NCBI GenBank assembly: GCA_016707705.1
Contig: JADJHD010000001.1
Coordinates: 372,001-436,000, forward strand
Length of the DNA stretch: 64,000 nt
DNA from: Bacteroidales bacterium
GTDB lineage: Bacteria; Bacteroidota; Bacteroidia; Bacteroidales; UBA4417
Direction: 5' to 3'
Positions 8,089-17,629 of the stretch are shown piece by piece (positions within the stretch are counted from its first letter, which is position 1; each line of letters opens with the position of its first letter). The notes below the pieces were generated by a model. It was not told where the DNA came from and did not search any database. It saw only the letters and a program-made list of their open reading frames with translations. The translations under genes were made by a program, and so were the position numbers.

Positions 8089-8371
8089 AACCCCAAGGAT
8101 CAAGGAAGGCCTGGATGCATTCAAAATGCATGAATCACCGGGACTTGAAATAGTTCACCTTCATCTGGAACCAGGAGCTGAAATCCCACTTCATATTAAC
8201 CCAATCGATGTAGTATTCTGTATCATGGAGGGCAATGCAACGGTTGTGACAGCTTCTGATACAATTCATGCAGAAAAGTATGATCTGGTGGAAGTTCCGG
8301 CAGGTATTGAGAGAGGTATGAAAAATACCGGAGACTCCTCTCTTAGATTGATGGTTATCAAGAAAGTTTGA
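8060..8371 (+). CDS. Second cupin-domain protein of the NO operon (103 aa)
   Basis: A one-domain cupin with HLHLEPGAEIPLHINPIDV (residues ~34-52, candidate metal-ligand histidines) and a PAGIERGMKNTGD second motif. It overlaps the ygbA homologue by 29 nt and ends 19 nt before a terminator, so it is the last gene of the operon that begins with NO reductase. It is only weakly similar to the first cupin, so it is not a recent duplication. The substrate is unknown. Confidence 0.8.
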   Translation: MNPILKKFSETPRIKEGLDAFKMHESPGLEIVHLHLEPGAEIPLHINPIDVVFCIMEGNATVVTASDTIHAEKYDLVEVPAGIERGMKNTGDSSLRLMVIKKV

Positions 8372-8390
8372 TGCAATTAAAAATTCTCTA

Positions 8391-8416
8391 AAAAAGCACC
8401 GGAAATGGTGCTTTTT
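8391..8416. terminator. Intrinsic terminator ending the NO operon
   Basis: A 10-bp perfect stem AAAAAGCACC / GGTGCTTTTT with a 6-nt loop lies 19 nt after the second cupin stop. The T-rich 3' arm serves the plus strand. Confidence 0.85.
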
Positions 8417-8510
8417 CTGTTTGGAATTACGAACTTTTAAGTCTTAAAATTGTCTTGATAATAATAGTACCTTTTATGTAATTTCGTAACTCTAAATCAG
8501 ATTCATCCAT

Positions 8511-9317
8511 ATGCAAGCACAAGAAATATTCGACAAACTCTGGGCTGGGTATATTACTCAGAATCCTGAAGCAAAAAAAATACATGATTCCTTCGTTGCT
8601 GAGGGCGAAAAAGTTGAGAATGATCACATAGCCTTCAGGACATTCTATCATCCACATATTAACATTGATGTGCTTGCCAGGCCCTTTCTGTTAGCAGGCT
8701 TTGTTCAGAAAGGATATTATATTTTTGAAGACAAACATCTGACAGCCAAGCATTTTGAACACCCTACCTGGCCCAATGCTCCAAGAGTATTTATCAGCCA
8801 GCTCATGACTGAATTTTTTAGTCCGGAATTGCAGTCTGTTGTTAAAAGGTGCGTTGAACAAATCCCTGAATCCCAGCTCTTTGAAAATGAACTGGTTTTT
8901 GCGGGTAATGTTTGGGAGAAACCTTCATACAGTATCTATGAAATGCTCAGGAAAGAATCTGAATATGCTGCATGGCTTTATGTTTACGGCTTCAGAGCTA
9001 ATCATTTCACTGTTAGCATTAACCATCTTCAGAAATTGAATACTATTGAGAAGGTTAATCAGTTTCTTTTGGACAAAGGCTTTCTCCTCAACCAGTCAGG
9101 AGGAGTAATCAAAGGCAATCCCTCAGAACTGCTTGAGCAGTCAAGCACTTTGGCCGGCATCATGACGATTGATTTTGTTGAAGGCAAGTATGATATCCCA
9201 AGCTGCTATTATGAGTTTGCTAGAAGATATCCTGATACCGATGGAAAGCTGTATTCCGGATTCATTGCCAAATCAGCAGACAAGATCTTTGAAAGTACTG
9301 ACTTTTATAAAAAATAG
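8511..9317 (+). CDS. DUF1338-family protein, HglS-like 2-oxoadipate dioxygenase/decarboxylase (268 aa)
   Basis: The protein belongs to the family whose studied members (HglS of lysine breakdown, YdcJ) are non-haem Fe(II) enzymes that convert 2-oxoadipate to D-2-hydroxyglutarate. Candidate metal ligands are the His of NDHIAFRTF (residue ~39), the His of ANHFTVSIN (~164) and the Glu of YYEFARRYP (~236). The length (268 aa) suits the short branch of the family and is clearly shorter than HglS (about 460 aa). The gene stands alone between the NO operon and a barrel gene, so context gives no pathway. The family call is firm; the substrate is open. Confidence 0.75.
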   Translation: MQAQEIFDKLWAGYITQNPEAKKIHDSFVAEGEKVENDHIAFRTFYHPHINIDVLARPFLLAGFVQKGYYIFEDKHLTAKHFEHPTWPNAPRVFISQLMTEFFSPELQSVVKRCVEQIPESQLFENELVFAGNVWEKPSYSIYEMLRKESEYAAWLYVYGFRANHFTVSINHLQKLNTIEKVNQFLLDKGFLLNQSGGVIKGNPSELLEQSSTLAGIMTIDFVEGKYDIPSCYYEFARRYPDTDGKLYSGFIAKSADKIFESTDFYKK

Positions 9318-9348
9318 TCCTTCACGGTAAAAACCTGACAAATTCTTT

Positions 9349-10083
9349 ATGACAGCTAGATTCCACTCTTTCAGATTTCTATTGCTTGCAATACCATCAC
9401 TTCTGTTGCTGTTTTCTTCAATGAATCTGTCAGCCCAAATCAAGCCGTTTGAAGTAAGGCTCAACTATGGACCTTCGCTGCCAATGGGACAGTTTGCTTC
9501 GCATGAGTATAAGCGCGACAGCATTGAATACGGAGCCTACGCTCTTCTGGGATTGAATTTCACTTCTGAAGCAGTATGGTATTTTCTGCCTTATTTGGGA
9601 GTCGGGGTAAATTATTCAAGCAGTCAATACCGGATCGCAACCTATTATTACCTTGAGGATAAAGATGCTGACGATCCTGCTGCATCAAATTTCAACATGA
9701 TCTCAGGCAAATGGAATATTAAATCCTATATGGGCGGACTGGTTTTCAGATATCCTCTCACAAAGAAGATAAACCTTAATCTGCAAGGATTTGGAGGAAT
9801 TTACAGGTCACAAACCCCTGATCAATATTATTCTGCCAATTATTTCGGTATTGGCAACTATAGGTGGTTCAAATCATCGGCAACAAGCTATACATATTCA
9901 TTTCAAACCGGTGCTGGCCTGAATTACAGGTTGCTTGAAAATGTAGCCCTGAATCTCTATGCTGAATACACATATTCTCAAGCAGTGTTTTATTACTGGG
10001 ATCCGGGCTTCACAGTCCGCACTTCAGAATATATGAAAATCCCGTTACTCAAAGTCACCCCCGGAGTCACAATTACCTTTTAA
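9349..10083 (+). CDS. Outer-membrane beta-barrel protein (244 aa)
   Basis: The signal peptide (residues ~1-30, ending LSAQ) is followed by alternating polar and hydrophobic aromatic-rich strands and short turns, typical of an 8-10-stranded barrel. The protein ends in a strand finishing with phenylalanine (GVTITF), as outer-membrane barrels do. No specific porin or OmpW motif was recognised. It lies 31 nt after the DUF1338 gene and 8 nt before a SRPBCC gene on the same strand, so a loose operon is possible. Confidence 0.7.
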   Translation: MTARFHSFRFLLLAIPSLLLLFSSMNLSAQIKPFEVRLNYGPSLPMGQFASHEYKRDSIEYGAYALLGLNFTSEAVWYFLPYLGVGVNYSSSQYRIATYYYLEDKDADDPAASNFNMISGKWNIKSYMGGLVFRYPLTKKINLNLQGFGGIYRSQTPDQYYSANYFGIGNYRWFKSSATSYTYSFQTGAGLNYRLLENVALNLYAEYTYSQAVFYYWDPGFTVRTSEYMKIPLLKVTPGVTITF

Positions 10084-10091
10084 TTCGTCCT

Positions 10092-10472
10092 ATGAAAGCA
10101 ATCAAGAAGAACTATTACATTCAGTCAACACCGGAACACATCTACACCGCATTGACCAATCCACTTACCATTGAAATGTGGACAGGAGCATCAGCAATTA
10201 TGGATACTGTTCCTGGTTCAGAGTTTTCTTTATGGGATGGAGATATTACCGGCATCAACCTTGAATTTGTTGAGAATCAGAAAATCAAGCAGCAGTGGTA
10301 TTTTGAAGGAGAAGAGGGTACATCAATTGTTACTATTACCTTGTATCCGGAAGGAAAGAAAACCAGAATCGAACTATTGCATATAGAGATTCCCGATGAA
10401 GCGTTCGAGAATATACTGGAAGGCTGGAATCAATACTACTTCAAGCCATTGACCTTGTTGTTGGAAGATTAA
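10092..10472 (+). CDS. SRPBCC/AHSA1-family protein (126 aa)
   Basis: The START-like helix-grip fold is recognised from the opening YYIQSTPEHIYTALTNP, the WTG segment at residues ~30-33, SEFSLWDGDITGINLEFVEN at ~43-62 and the end WNQYYFKPLTLLLED. These proteins bind small hydrophobic ligands or act as Hsp90 co-chaperones (Aha1). The ligand is unknown here. Only 8 nt separate it from the barrel gene upstream. Confidence 0.85.
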   Translation: MKAIKKNYYIQSTPEHIYTALTNPLTIEMWTGASAIMDTVPGSEFSLWDGDITGINLEFVENQKIKQQWYFEGEEGTSIVTITLYPEGKKTRIELLHIEIPDEAFENILEGWNQYYFKPLTLLLED

Positions 10473-10514
10473 ACTTCTCACATTCAATAATCTTTGATTC
10501 TTTATTCCCATAAA

Positions 10515-13457
10515 ATGAAGCAATCCTTCGTAATCCCTCATAACAAGCTGACTGAACTAAAAACTTCATTAAAGGGAGAAGTATTGACTGATGAAGCCAG
10601 CCGGCTGATGTATGCAACTGACGCTTCAGCATATCGCGAAGTACCAGCTGCTGTAATAAAACCGGCTGATGTTGCCGATCTGAAAGCACTTGTGAAGTTT
10701 GCAAGGGAAATGAAGATTCCTCTGATTCCAAGGACTGCTGGAACCTCACTTGCCGGACAGGTGGTTGGAGAAGGATTGGTAATTGATTTATCCCGTAATT
10801 TTCAATCAATTCTTGAGATTAATTCTGAAGAACATTGGGTTAGAGTTCAGCCCGGGGTTGTTCTGGATGAATTAAACAAGGTTCTTGAACCCTTGGGATT
10901 ATTCTTTGGACCTGAAACCTCTACATCAAGCAGATGCATGATCGGAGGCATGGTTGGTAATAATTCCTGCGGCTCACATTCATTGGTTTATGGAAGCACC
11001 AGAGATCATACTCTGGAAATAAAAGCCCTTTTAGGTGATGGTAGTGAAGCACTTTTTGGTCCACTAACCAAGGAACAGTTTGAACAAAAGTGTCTTCTTG
11101 AAGGAAATGAAGGCTCGGTTTACAGAAATATCAAATCCATTCTTTCAAACAGTAAAAATCAGGAGGAAATCCGGGCTCAATTCCCTGATCCCTCTATACA
11201 TAGAAGGAATACCGGCTATGCCATTGACCTTCTATTGGAATCTGAACCATTTACTGAAGACAAGGAAGCTTTCAATTTCTGTAAACTTATTGCCGGTTCT
11301 GAAGGAACTTTATGCCTGATTACTGAAATCAAGCTTAATCTTGTCCCATTACCACCTAAGAACAAAGCACTTATCTGCGTTCATTGCGATTCGCTGGAAA
11401 AGGCATTCAAGGGGAATCTGATTGCTCTGAAACATAATCCTGTTGCCGTTGAATTAATGGATGACATAATTCTTCAGCAAACCAAATCAAATATTTCGCA
11501 AAGAAAGAACCGGTTCTTCCTTCAGGGAGATCCGGCAGCAATTCTCATTATCGAACTTGCAGAAGAGAATAAGGAAGATATACTTTCAAAAGCCTCGGCA
11601 ATTGAACGTGAGATGAGAGAGAAGGATTATGGGTATCATTTTCCTATGGTTGAAGGTGCCGACATAGGCAAGGTATGGGCTTTGCGTAAGGCAGGACTTG
11701 GTTTACTCAGCAATGTTCCCGGAGATGCCAAGCCTGTAGCAGTGGTTGAAGATACAGCGGTTAATCCTGAAGTACTTCCTGAGTATATGGCTGAATTCAA
11801 GGCAATGCTTGATCAATACGGCCTTAGCTGCGTTTACCATGCCCATATCTCAACTGGAGAACTGCATTTACGTCCGGTCCTCAATCTCAAGGATCTAAAA
11901 GATGTTGAACTCTTCCATACTGTAGCTCTTGAGACAGCTAAACTTGTTAAGAAATACAAGGGATCACTGAGTGGCGAGCATGGTGATGGAAGATTAAGAG
12001 GTGAGTTTATTCCATTGATGATTGGAGAGCAGAACTATCGTCTGCTAGAGGATATAAAATCTGTTTGGGACCCTGAGGGCATATTCAATCCCGGTAAGAT
12101 CACCCAAACTCCGAAAATGAACAGCAGTCTGAGGTTCGAACCTGGTGCTGCCATTTCTGAGCCATCAACCATATTCGATTTCTCCTCAACACATGGTTTG
12201 CTTAAAGCTGTTGAGCAATGTAACGGATCAGCTGATTGCCGTAAGTCTTCGATTATGGGTGGGACAATGTGCCCAAGCTACATGGCTACCTTTGATGAGA
12301 AGAATACCACACGTGCCCGGGCAAATATTTTAAGGGAATACCTAACCCGATCAAACCGCGACAATCGATTCGACCATAAGGAGATATACGAGGTAATGGA
12401 CCTTTGCCTCTCATGCAAGGGATGCAAGAGCGAGTGCCCTTCAAATGTAGACATGGCGCGCTACAAGGCAGAATTCCTGCAGCAATGGTACAAGTCGCAC
12501 AGAATTCCACTCAGGACCCTGTTAATTGCCAATATAACAAAAATCAACCGATTGGGGATGATACTTCCCGGAGCGTATAATCTTGTTACCGGAAATGCAG
12601 TTACCGGGGGATTACTAAAGAAAGTTCTGGGTTTTGCTCCTCAAAGAAGTATTCCATCCTTGTACAAATCAACTCTGCGCAGCTGGCTGAAAAAGTATGC
12701 CAACAGCATTGAAGGAGAAAACAAAGGCAAGGTATACCTCTTCGTTGATGAATTTAGTGACTATAACGATGTTGAAATTGGAATCAAGGCAGTAAGGTTG
12801 CTAAATAAACTTGGATATACGGTCTTGTTTCCAAAGCATTCTGAAAGCGGAAGAACCTATCTTTCAAAAGGCCTGGTTGAAAAAGCAAAAATACTAGCCA
12901 TTGAAAATGTTCAGATATTCTCCGGACTCGTTACCAATGATACGCCTATGATTGGTATTGAGCCCTCTGCAATTCTTTCATTCAGGGATGAATACCCAGA
13001 CCTTGTTGGAGAAAAGCTGAAAGCTGAGGCTCTGGAATTAGGCAAGAACTGCCTGTTATTTGAAGAGTTCATTATGGCAGAAGCTGCAAAGGGTAAAATC
13101 AACAAAAGCCAGTTTACTCTAGCTGAATCTAAGATTATGTTGCATGGTCATTGCCATCAAAAGTCTTTATCATCGACTGGTCCGACGAAAGAAATGCTTT
13201 CATTGCCGGCAAACTATAAAGTTGAAGAGATAAAATCAGGATGTTGTGGCATGGCTGGCTCTTTTGGTTATGAGAAGGAGCATTTTGATTTGTCACAGAA
13301 GGTGGGTGAAATGGTGCTTTTCCCTGCAGTAAGGGCTACTGAAAGCTCGGTTATTATTTCAGCACCAGGGACTTCCTGCCGTCATCAGATTAAGGATGGA
13401 ACAGGAAGAAAAGCATATCATCCGATTGAAATCCTTCACGATGCTTTAATCAATTAA
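10515..13457 (+). CDS. FAD-linked oxidase fused to Fe-S oxidoreductase (D-lactate dehydrogenase/GlcD-GlpC type)
   Basis: The N-terminal half is a PCMH-type FAD-binding domain (PRTAGTSLAGQVVG near residue ~78 and GGMVGNNSCG near ~145) with an FAD-oxidase C-terminal domain ending in SGEHGDGRLRGEF (~490). The second half is a GlpC-like module with a 4Fe-4S motif (CLSCKGCKSECPSN, ~635) and a CCG-type site (HGHCHQ and SGCCGMAGSFG, ~885-920). Such ~980-aa two-domain enzymes oxidise D-lactate or related 2-hydroxy acids and pass electrons through Fe-S centres to the quinone pool at the membrane. ATG 10515 is preferred over a TTG 21 nt upstream. The exact substrate is not determined. Confidence 0.88.
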   Translation: MKQSFVIPHNKLTELKTSLKGEVLTDEASRLMYATDASAYREVPAAVIKPADVADLKALVKFAREMKIPLIPRTAGTSLAGQVVGEGLVIDLSRNFQSILEINSEEHWVRVQPGVVLDELNKVLEPLGLFFGPETSTSSRCMIGGMVGNNSCGSHSLVYGSTRDHTLEIKALLGDGSEALFGPLTKEQFEQKCLLEGNEGSVYRNIKSILSNSKNQEEIRAQFPDPSIHRRNTGYAIDLLLESEPFTEDKEAFNFCKLIAGSEGTLCLITEIKLNLVPLPPKNKALICVHCDSLEKAFKGNLIALKHNPVAVELMDDIILQQTKSNISQRKNRFFLQGDPAAILIIELAEENKEDILSKASAIEREMREKDYGYHFPMVEGADIGKVWALRKAGLGLLSNVPGDAKPVAVVEDTAVNPEVLPEYMAEFKAMLDQYGLSCVYHAHISTGELHLRPVLNLKDLKDVELFHTVALETAKLVKKYKGSLSGEHGDGRLRGEFIPLMIGEQNYRLLEDIKSVWDPEGIFNPGKITQTPKMNSSLRFEPGAAISEPSTIFDFSSTHGLLKAVEQCNGSADCRKSSIMGGTMCPSYMATFDEKNTTRARANILREYLTRSNRDNRFDHKEIYEVMDLCLSCKGCKSECPSNVDMARYKAEFLQQWYKSHRIPLRTLLIANITKINRLGMILPGAYNLVTGNAVTGGLLKKVLGFAPQRSIPSLYKSTLRSWLKKYANSIEGENKGKVYLFVDEFSDYNDVEIGIKAVRLLNKLGYTVLFPKHSESGRTYLSKGLVEKAKILAIENVQIFSGLVTNDTPMIGIEPSAILSFRDEYPDLVGEKLKAEALELGKNCLLFEEFIMAEAAKGKINKSQFTLAESKIMLHGHCHQKSLSSTGPTKEMLSLPANYKVEEIKSGCCGMAGSFGYEKEHFDLSQKVGEMVLFPAVRATESSVIISAPGTSCRHQIKDGTGRKAYHPIEILHDALIN

Positions 13458-13493
13458 TTCTTTCAGTTTACATCCATTAAACTCATCAATCTA

Positions 13494-14021
13494 ATGCCAA
13501 CAGCACATTTCCCTATTAATGTGTTAAAGTTCTGCCCGGAGTGTGGCTCAGAGAACTTCAACGCTGATTCAAGCAAGTCGATGAAGTGTGGAAGTTGCGG
13601 ATTCCTGATATACTTTAATGTTGCAGCTGCTGTAGCGGCTCTCATTTATGATGAAAACGACAATCTGCTTTTCACAATCAGAAAGCGTGACCCGGCAAAA
13701 GGGACCCTGGATCTTCCCGGAGGATTTGTAGATGCTGATGAAACAGCTGAAGGTGCTTTAAAAAGGGAGATTCTGGAAGAGCTGAATCTTGAAATCAGTG
13801 ATTTGAAATATCTGGCAACCATTCCCAATATTTACCTCTATAGAGGAATTACTTACAGAACTCTCGACCTGTTCTTCAAATGCAGGGTAGCTGATATGTC
13901 AGTAATAAAGGCTAATGATGATGTGGAAGATTATTGCTTCCTGAAGCCAGAGGATGTAGATCCGGAGAAGGTTGGATTGCTTTCAATAAGGTCTGTGCTT
14001 GAAATGATCAGGAAAGGCTAA
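13494..14021 (+). CDS. Nudix hydrolase with N-terminal zinc ribbon (175 aa)
   Basis: A zinc ribbon (CPECGSENF...MKCGSCGF, residues ~15-39) precedes a Nudix domain. The Nudix box is visible at residues ~76-98: GGFVDADETAEGALKREIL followed by EEL, with the catalytic REILEEL. The layout resembles the C-terminal part of NudC-type NADH pyrophosphatases, but the N-terminal NudC domain is missing. The substrate could therefore be a nucleotide sugar, NADH or another nucleoside diphosphate derivative. It lies 36 nt after the FAD oxidase and may be co-transcribed. It converges with the next, minus-strand gene. Confidence 0.88.
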   Translation: MPTAHFPINVLKFCPECGSENFNADSSKSMKCGSCGFLIYFNVAAAVAALIYDENDNLLFTIRKRDPAKGTLDLPGGFVDADETAEGALKREILEELNLEISDLKYLATIPNIYLYRGITYRTLDLFFKCRVADMSVIKANDDVEDYCFLKPEDVDPEKVGLLSIRSVLEMIRKG

Positions 14022-14061
14022 ATTTTCAATACACTTTCCATTACTTACAAGAAATACCTTC

Positions 14062-15897
14062 TTATCTGTAAGGTATCACTTCAGGTTTTCCAATATCAAA
14101 ATCTCTCAATTTGAAGTCAGTATTGCTGAAAGTATTGGGAACAAAGATATTTGTTCGCTGTCCCGGCAAAATTGGAAAATAGGAAAACGACAATTGAAAA
14201 GTGCTGGCGTTCAGATAATCATTTCGAATAAGGATACCAGCGCCGATATGAAAATAGGGTGTTGAATTGAAATATGTGCCTTCACTCCCACCCAGAAACC
14301 CCACGGTCCCTGAAATGAAGGGTCCGATTCTGAAGCCCAGCAAGTTCCAGGGAGCATATGATTGAGACTGAAGTTTAACAATCAATTTCCTGTTCGCCCC
14401 GGGCAATACATCACTAAATCCTGAATGACCAATATCTGACTCAAACTGTAGCATTTCATAGGATGCACGGTTAAAGCCATGAGTGTACACAATACTTGTG
14501 AATTGCCTGAATTTCCAACTTTTGTAAGTCAACAGATTTGTAAAACCACTCATTGTGGCTGTAAAAGTTCCCTCCTCCCATTGATCTCCTCTTCGAAAAA
14601 AGCCCAATTCAAAAGTAGAGGAACCATATCCATACTTAAACATATCTCCAAAGCCAATTGAAACACCTGAATATTGAGAATACAGTCCAGACCTGTTTCT
14701 GCCTCCAATAATCACGGAATAGACTCTGCCCACAGGAATATACTCAGTTACTCCATATTTAAACAAGAAACGATCCTGCACATATTTTCTTGAATTGAGG
14801 CCGATACTAAAAAGTAAATCTGTTTCCGACAAAAACATACCCGCAGTATCTGTAGATTCCGGGATCTTCTCAATATAACTCAATTTATTCCAGCGTCCAG
14901 CCAGAACCAGGTTGCTGATTCTTTCAATTTCCGAATTCCCTTTAAAAACCTGCCATGCACCCGCCATCCACAGTTCTGTAGTGTTGAATTTTCGGGGAAG
15001 ATAAAAGGTCCGAATGCCCGGCACCACGACAGAATCCTTCAAATACTGCTGTTCCACAAGGAACCCTCCAGCCCACCTTGCAAAGGGAGAATAGAATTTT
15101 CTTTCAACTGAAGCGAATTTTCTGAAGCTTTGATCAAAACCTCTTGAATAACCCAATCTGGAAGTGATATAGGTATTGTAGATGTTAGGAATCTCATATC
15201 CCAGACTACTGGCATTCTGGAAAGGGTTAACCTTCCAGTTGGTAGTTCCCTCAAATTGCTGGCCTGTACCCAGGAAATTCTGTTCCCGAAGTTTTATCAT
15301 CAGGTGGTCAGAACCCAGGGAAGCATCCGGGACTATACTCCAGACATCCTGTTCTTCAATAAATACATCAACTGAATCATTCCCTGCAGTTTCAAAATGG
15401 AATGCAACCTCCCGAATAAATCGCTGACTTCTTAAAAGTCGTTCGGATTCAGCAACGAGCAATGAATCAAACCTTTCATTCCTGCTGAACAGAAGATAGT
15501 TCTTTATAGCAATGGGGATGGATTTAACGTGAAGATTGTTGGCTGCTGACCTGATGAAATTCTTTGACTGAGCAACACTGTCCTCAATATCTGTTGTGAA
15601 TGGGTCTCTTGTCTGGATTGCTATTTTCCTGATTATCCTGCCTTCAAATTCAGCGTAATTTGATGGCTTCGGGCTGTATTCAGATGTCTTTGGTTTGGAT
15701 GCTAATTCAGTAGGCAATGGATTGAAAACCAATGGATAGATTAACCTGGTAAACTTCCGCTTATTGGAAATCTCTTCAATTCTCGAATAGAATCTGACTG
15801 AATCCTTGGTCTTTTCTCCAGCAATGTAAGATTGAGCAAAAGTGAAACTTTGCAATGCACTTACAAGCAGAAGGACCGATAAGATTCTGAGATTCAT
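14062..15897 (-). CDS. Surface-antigen-like outer-membrane beta-barrel protein with POTRA-like N-terminus
   Basis: From ATG 15897 the product is 611 aa with a signal peptide (MNLRILSVLL... ending TFAQ). This start is preferred over one 72 nt upstream, because a -7 promoter element (15936-15943) lies between them. Residues ~80-200 resemble a POTRA-type domain (IRKIAIQTRDPF, then alternating strands and FIEEQDVWSIVP). The last ~400 residues are barrel-like, with many aromatic beta strands. This layout is that of BamA/TamA-related surface antigens in Bacteroidota. The protein does not look like the essential BamA itself, which carries five POTRA domains. Confidence 0.65.
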   Translation of the reverse strand: MNLRILSVLLLVSALQSFTFAQSYIAGEKTKDSVRFYSRIEEISNKRKFTRLIYPLVFNPLPTELASKPKTSEYSPKPSNYAEFEGRIIRKIAIQTRDPFTTDIEDSVAQSKNFIRSAANNLHVKSIPIAIKNYLLFSRNERFDSLLVAESERLLRSQRFIREVAFHFETAGNDSVDVFIEEQDVWSIVPDASLGSDHLMIKLREQNFLGTGQQFEGTTNWKVNPFQNASSLGYEIPNIYNTYITSRLGYSRGFDQSFRKFASVERKFYSPFARWAGGFLVEQQYLKDSVVVPGIRTFYLPRKFNTTELWMAGAWQVFKGNSEIERISNLVLAGRWNKLSYIEKIPESTDTAGMFLSETDLLFSIGLNSRKYVQDRFLFKYGVTEYIPVGRVYSVIIGGRNRSGLYSQYSGVSIGFGDMFKYGYGSSTFELGFFRRGDQWEEGTFTATMSGFTNLLTYKSWKFRQFTSIVYTHGFNRASYEMLQFESDIGHSGFSDVLPGANRKLIVKLQSQSYAPWNLLGFRIGPFISGTVGFLGGSEGTYFNSTPYFHIGAGILIRNDYLNASTFQLSFSYFPILPGQRTNIFVPNTFSNTDFKLRDFDIGKPEVIPYR

Positions 15898-15935
15898 AGA
15901 GTAATGGAAAAAGCTGGCAGTTAAGTTTTCAACTG

Positions 15936-15943
15936 CAAAATTA
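15936..15943 (-). promoter_or_regulatory. Bacteroidota -7 element upstream of barrel gene
   Basis: On the minus strand the sequence reads TAATTTTG, matching TAnnTTTG, 38 nt upstream of ATG 15897. It supports the shorter start for that gene. Confidence 0.4.
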
Positions 15944-16061
15944 CTCTTTTGAACCATCAATGGCTTCAAAGACTTCTTAACTCAGAAATGAAGTTGAGAA
16001 CTTTACTATTCGCCATTAAAGGCAAATATTAAGAGTGTTACTTTAGAGAAATTATATCTGC

Positions 16062-17054
16062 TTAGAAACTGGGACATTTAAGTTCCCTGATATGGAAATT
16101 CTTGCGGGGAGCATTGAACAGCCAGGCTACTGAAACCTCATGGGCTCCTCCTGAATGAATTCCCAGTCTTGAAAGAGTATAATCGAAACTATAGCCTAAT
16201 TTATATTGCTTTTGCTGGAAGCCAAGTAAAACGATAAGAGCATCAGCACTTTCAAAATTATTGCGGAACCATAAGCCACCAACGAACGGGAACATATTGA
16301 TTGACATTCCCAGATTCAACTGATGGAATTTCCCCTGTTGCTGATAAACTACATTTGGTGACAGGGAAAAGTTGCGCAAATCTTCACCATCCATTCCTTG
16401 CACAAAGTCAAAAATTGCACCGGCATGAAGGGTTAAACGCATTGGCAAGCGGCTTGATGGATCATCATAGAAGGACATAATCGGTTTGTTCAAATGATCT
16501 ACAGCCAGTCCGAAATAAACACTTTCCTTATATCCGCCAAGCAAGCCAAAGGATAAATCAACATCACCAATGTTTGGAGTTATGGGACGAGCTTCTGCTG
16601 TGATATCAAGTACACCGGTATGGACATTAATCTGATCACCGAATACAAGTTTGTCCCAATCTAGTCGGTATTGTGTATATCCGGCCTTTATTGCAGCATT
16701 TATAACAACAGTTTTGGAGGCTTGCAACCTATAGGAATAAATTCCAGCACCGCTAAAACAATCATAAATCCCCCCTCCTGCTACACTTGAATTAGCTATG
16801 AATCCAATTCCACCTCTAAGGGCTTCAATATGATCATCATATGTAGCGCTATAAGTTACATATCCATTGCTGATACCTGGCCATTGGTTCCTGAAATTCA
16901 GGGTAAGTCTTGGACACAACTTAGCACCTGCCAGTGCAGGATTCAGATATAATGGATTTGCATAGAACTGGGAAAAGACCACATCCTGACCACGAAGGCT
17001 TGTGTTTACAAGTATCAGCAGTGAAACAAGAATGACGAGTAGTCTGGATTGCAT
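16062..17054 (-). CDS. PorP/SprF-family type IX secretion system membrane protein (330 aa)
   Basis: The signal peptide (ending SLRGQ) is followed by DVVFSQFYANPLYLNPALAG, the family hallmark opening. A 12-14-strand outer-membrane barrel with repeated aromatic girdle strands makes up the rest. SprF of Flavobacterium is needed to secrete the adhesin SprB, and its relatives usually lie directly downstream of proteins with gliding-motility C-terminal domains. That is the arrangement here: the 11-repeat adhesin lies upstream across a 575-bp gap. The gap means the gene may have its own promoter. Confidence 0.9.
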   Translation of the reverse strand: MQSRLLVILVSLLILVNTSLRGQDVVFSQFYANPLYLNPALAGAKLCPRLTLNFRNQWPGISNGYVTYSATYDDHIEALRGGIGFIANSSVAGGGIYDCFSGAGIYSYRLQASKTVVINAAIKAGYTQYRLDWDKLVFGDQINVHTGVLDITAEARPITPNIGDVDLSFGLLGGYKESVYFGLAVDHLNKPIMSFYDDPSSRLPMRLTLHAGAIFDFVQGMDGEDLRNFSLSPNVVYQQQGKFHQLNLGMSINMFPFVGGLWFRNNFESADALIVLLGFQQKQYKLGYSFDYTLSRLGIHSGGAHEVSVAWLFNAPRKNFHIRELKCPSF

Positions 17055-17629
17055 TTTTAGTAGAATAAAAGAAAAGGTAACTAAGGTCTTGGATAGAGCC
17101 TGCTGATATTAACCTTCTTCACGAAACAATCCCGGCTGAACTACGATGAAAAGAACAAAGAGCGGTGTGGTTCAGATTATCTTCAAGCATTATCCTGTTT
17201 TTCCAAAAAGGTCATACGGTTTTATGAACTTTTCTTCTAATATAATTGCAATCCGCATGCCAATATATATATATAACTGATAATCATATTATTACAACAC
17301 TTTTCCCAATACAATAAAAAGAGTTTTGTTCACAAATAGAACAGTTGTTTCTTTTCGGAATAGGAAAAAGATGATTAAATGATTAATCGCCGGAGAATTA
17401 AGATTCAGAATCTGGAAATGAAAGTATCCATTAATAAGTGGAAATGAATAAGATAGAATTCAAGAAATTTACAGTCTGGCTCTATTGAATCCCAATGAAA
17501 TTCGCTGAAAGACTGTTTGTCAGGAAAGCAATTTTGGGAACTGGTTATCATGAAAATTGCTGATCCGGGCTCAGGAAATAATCACTGAACCAACAGAACA
17601 GAAAGCACTTATACATTTGATAACAGGCT
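17055..17629. other. 575-bp intergenic stretch between adhesin and PorP/SprF genes
   Basis: No gene on either strand. A (TA)n run lies near 17262-17272, and the region is AT-rich. It probably holds the PorP/SprF promoter, but I see no clear TAnnTTTG element in the expected position. Nothing else stands out. Confidence 0.5.
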
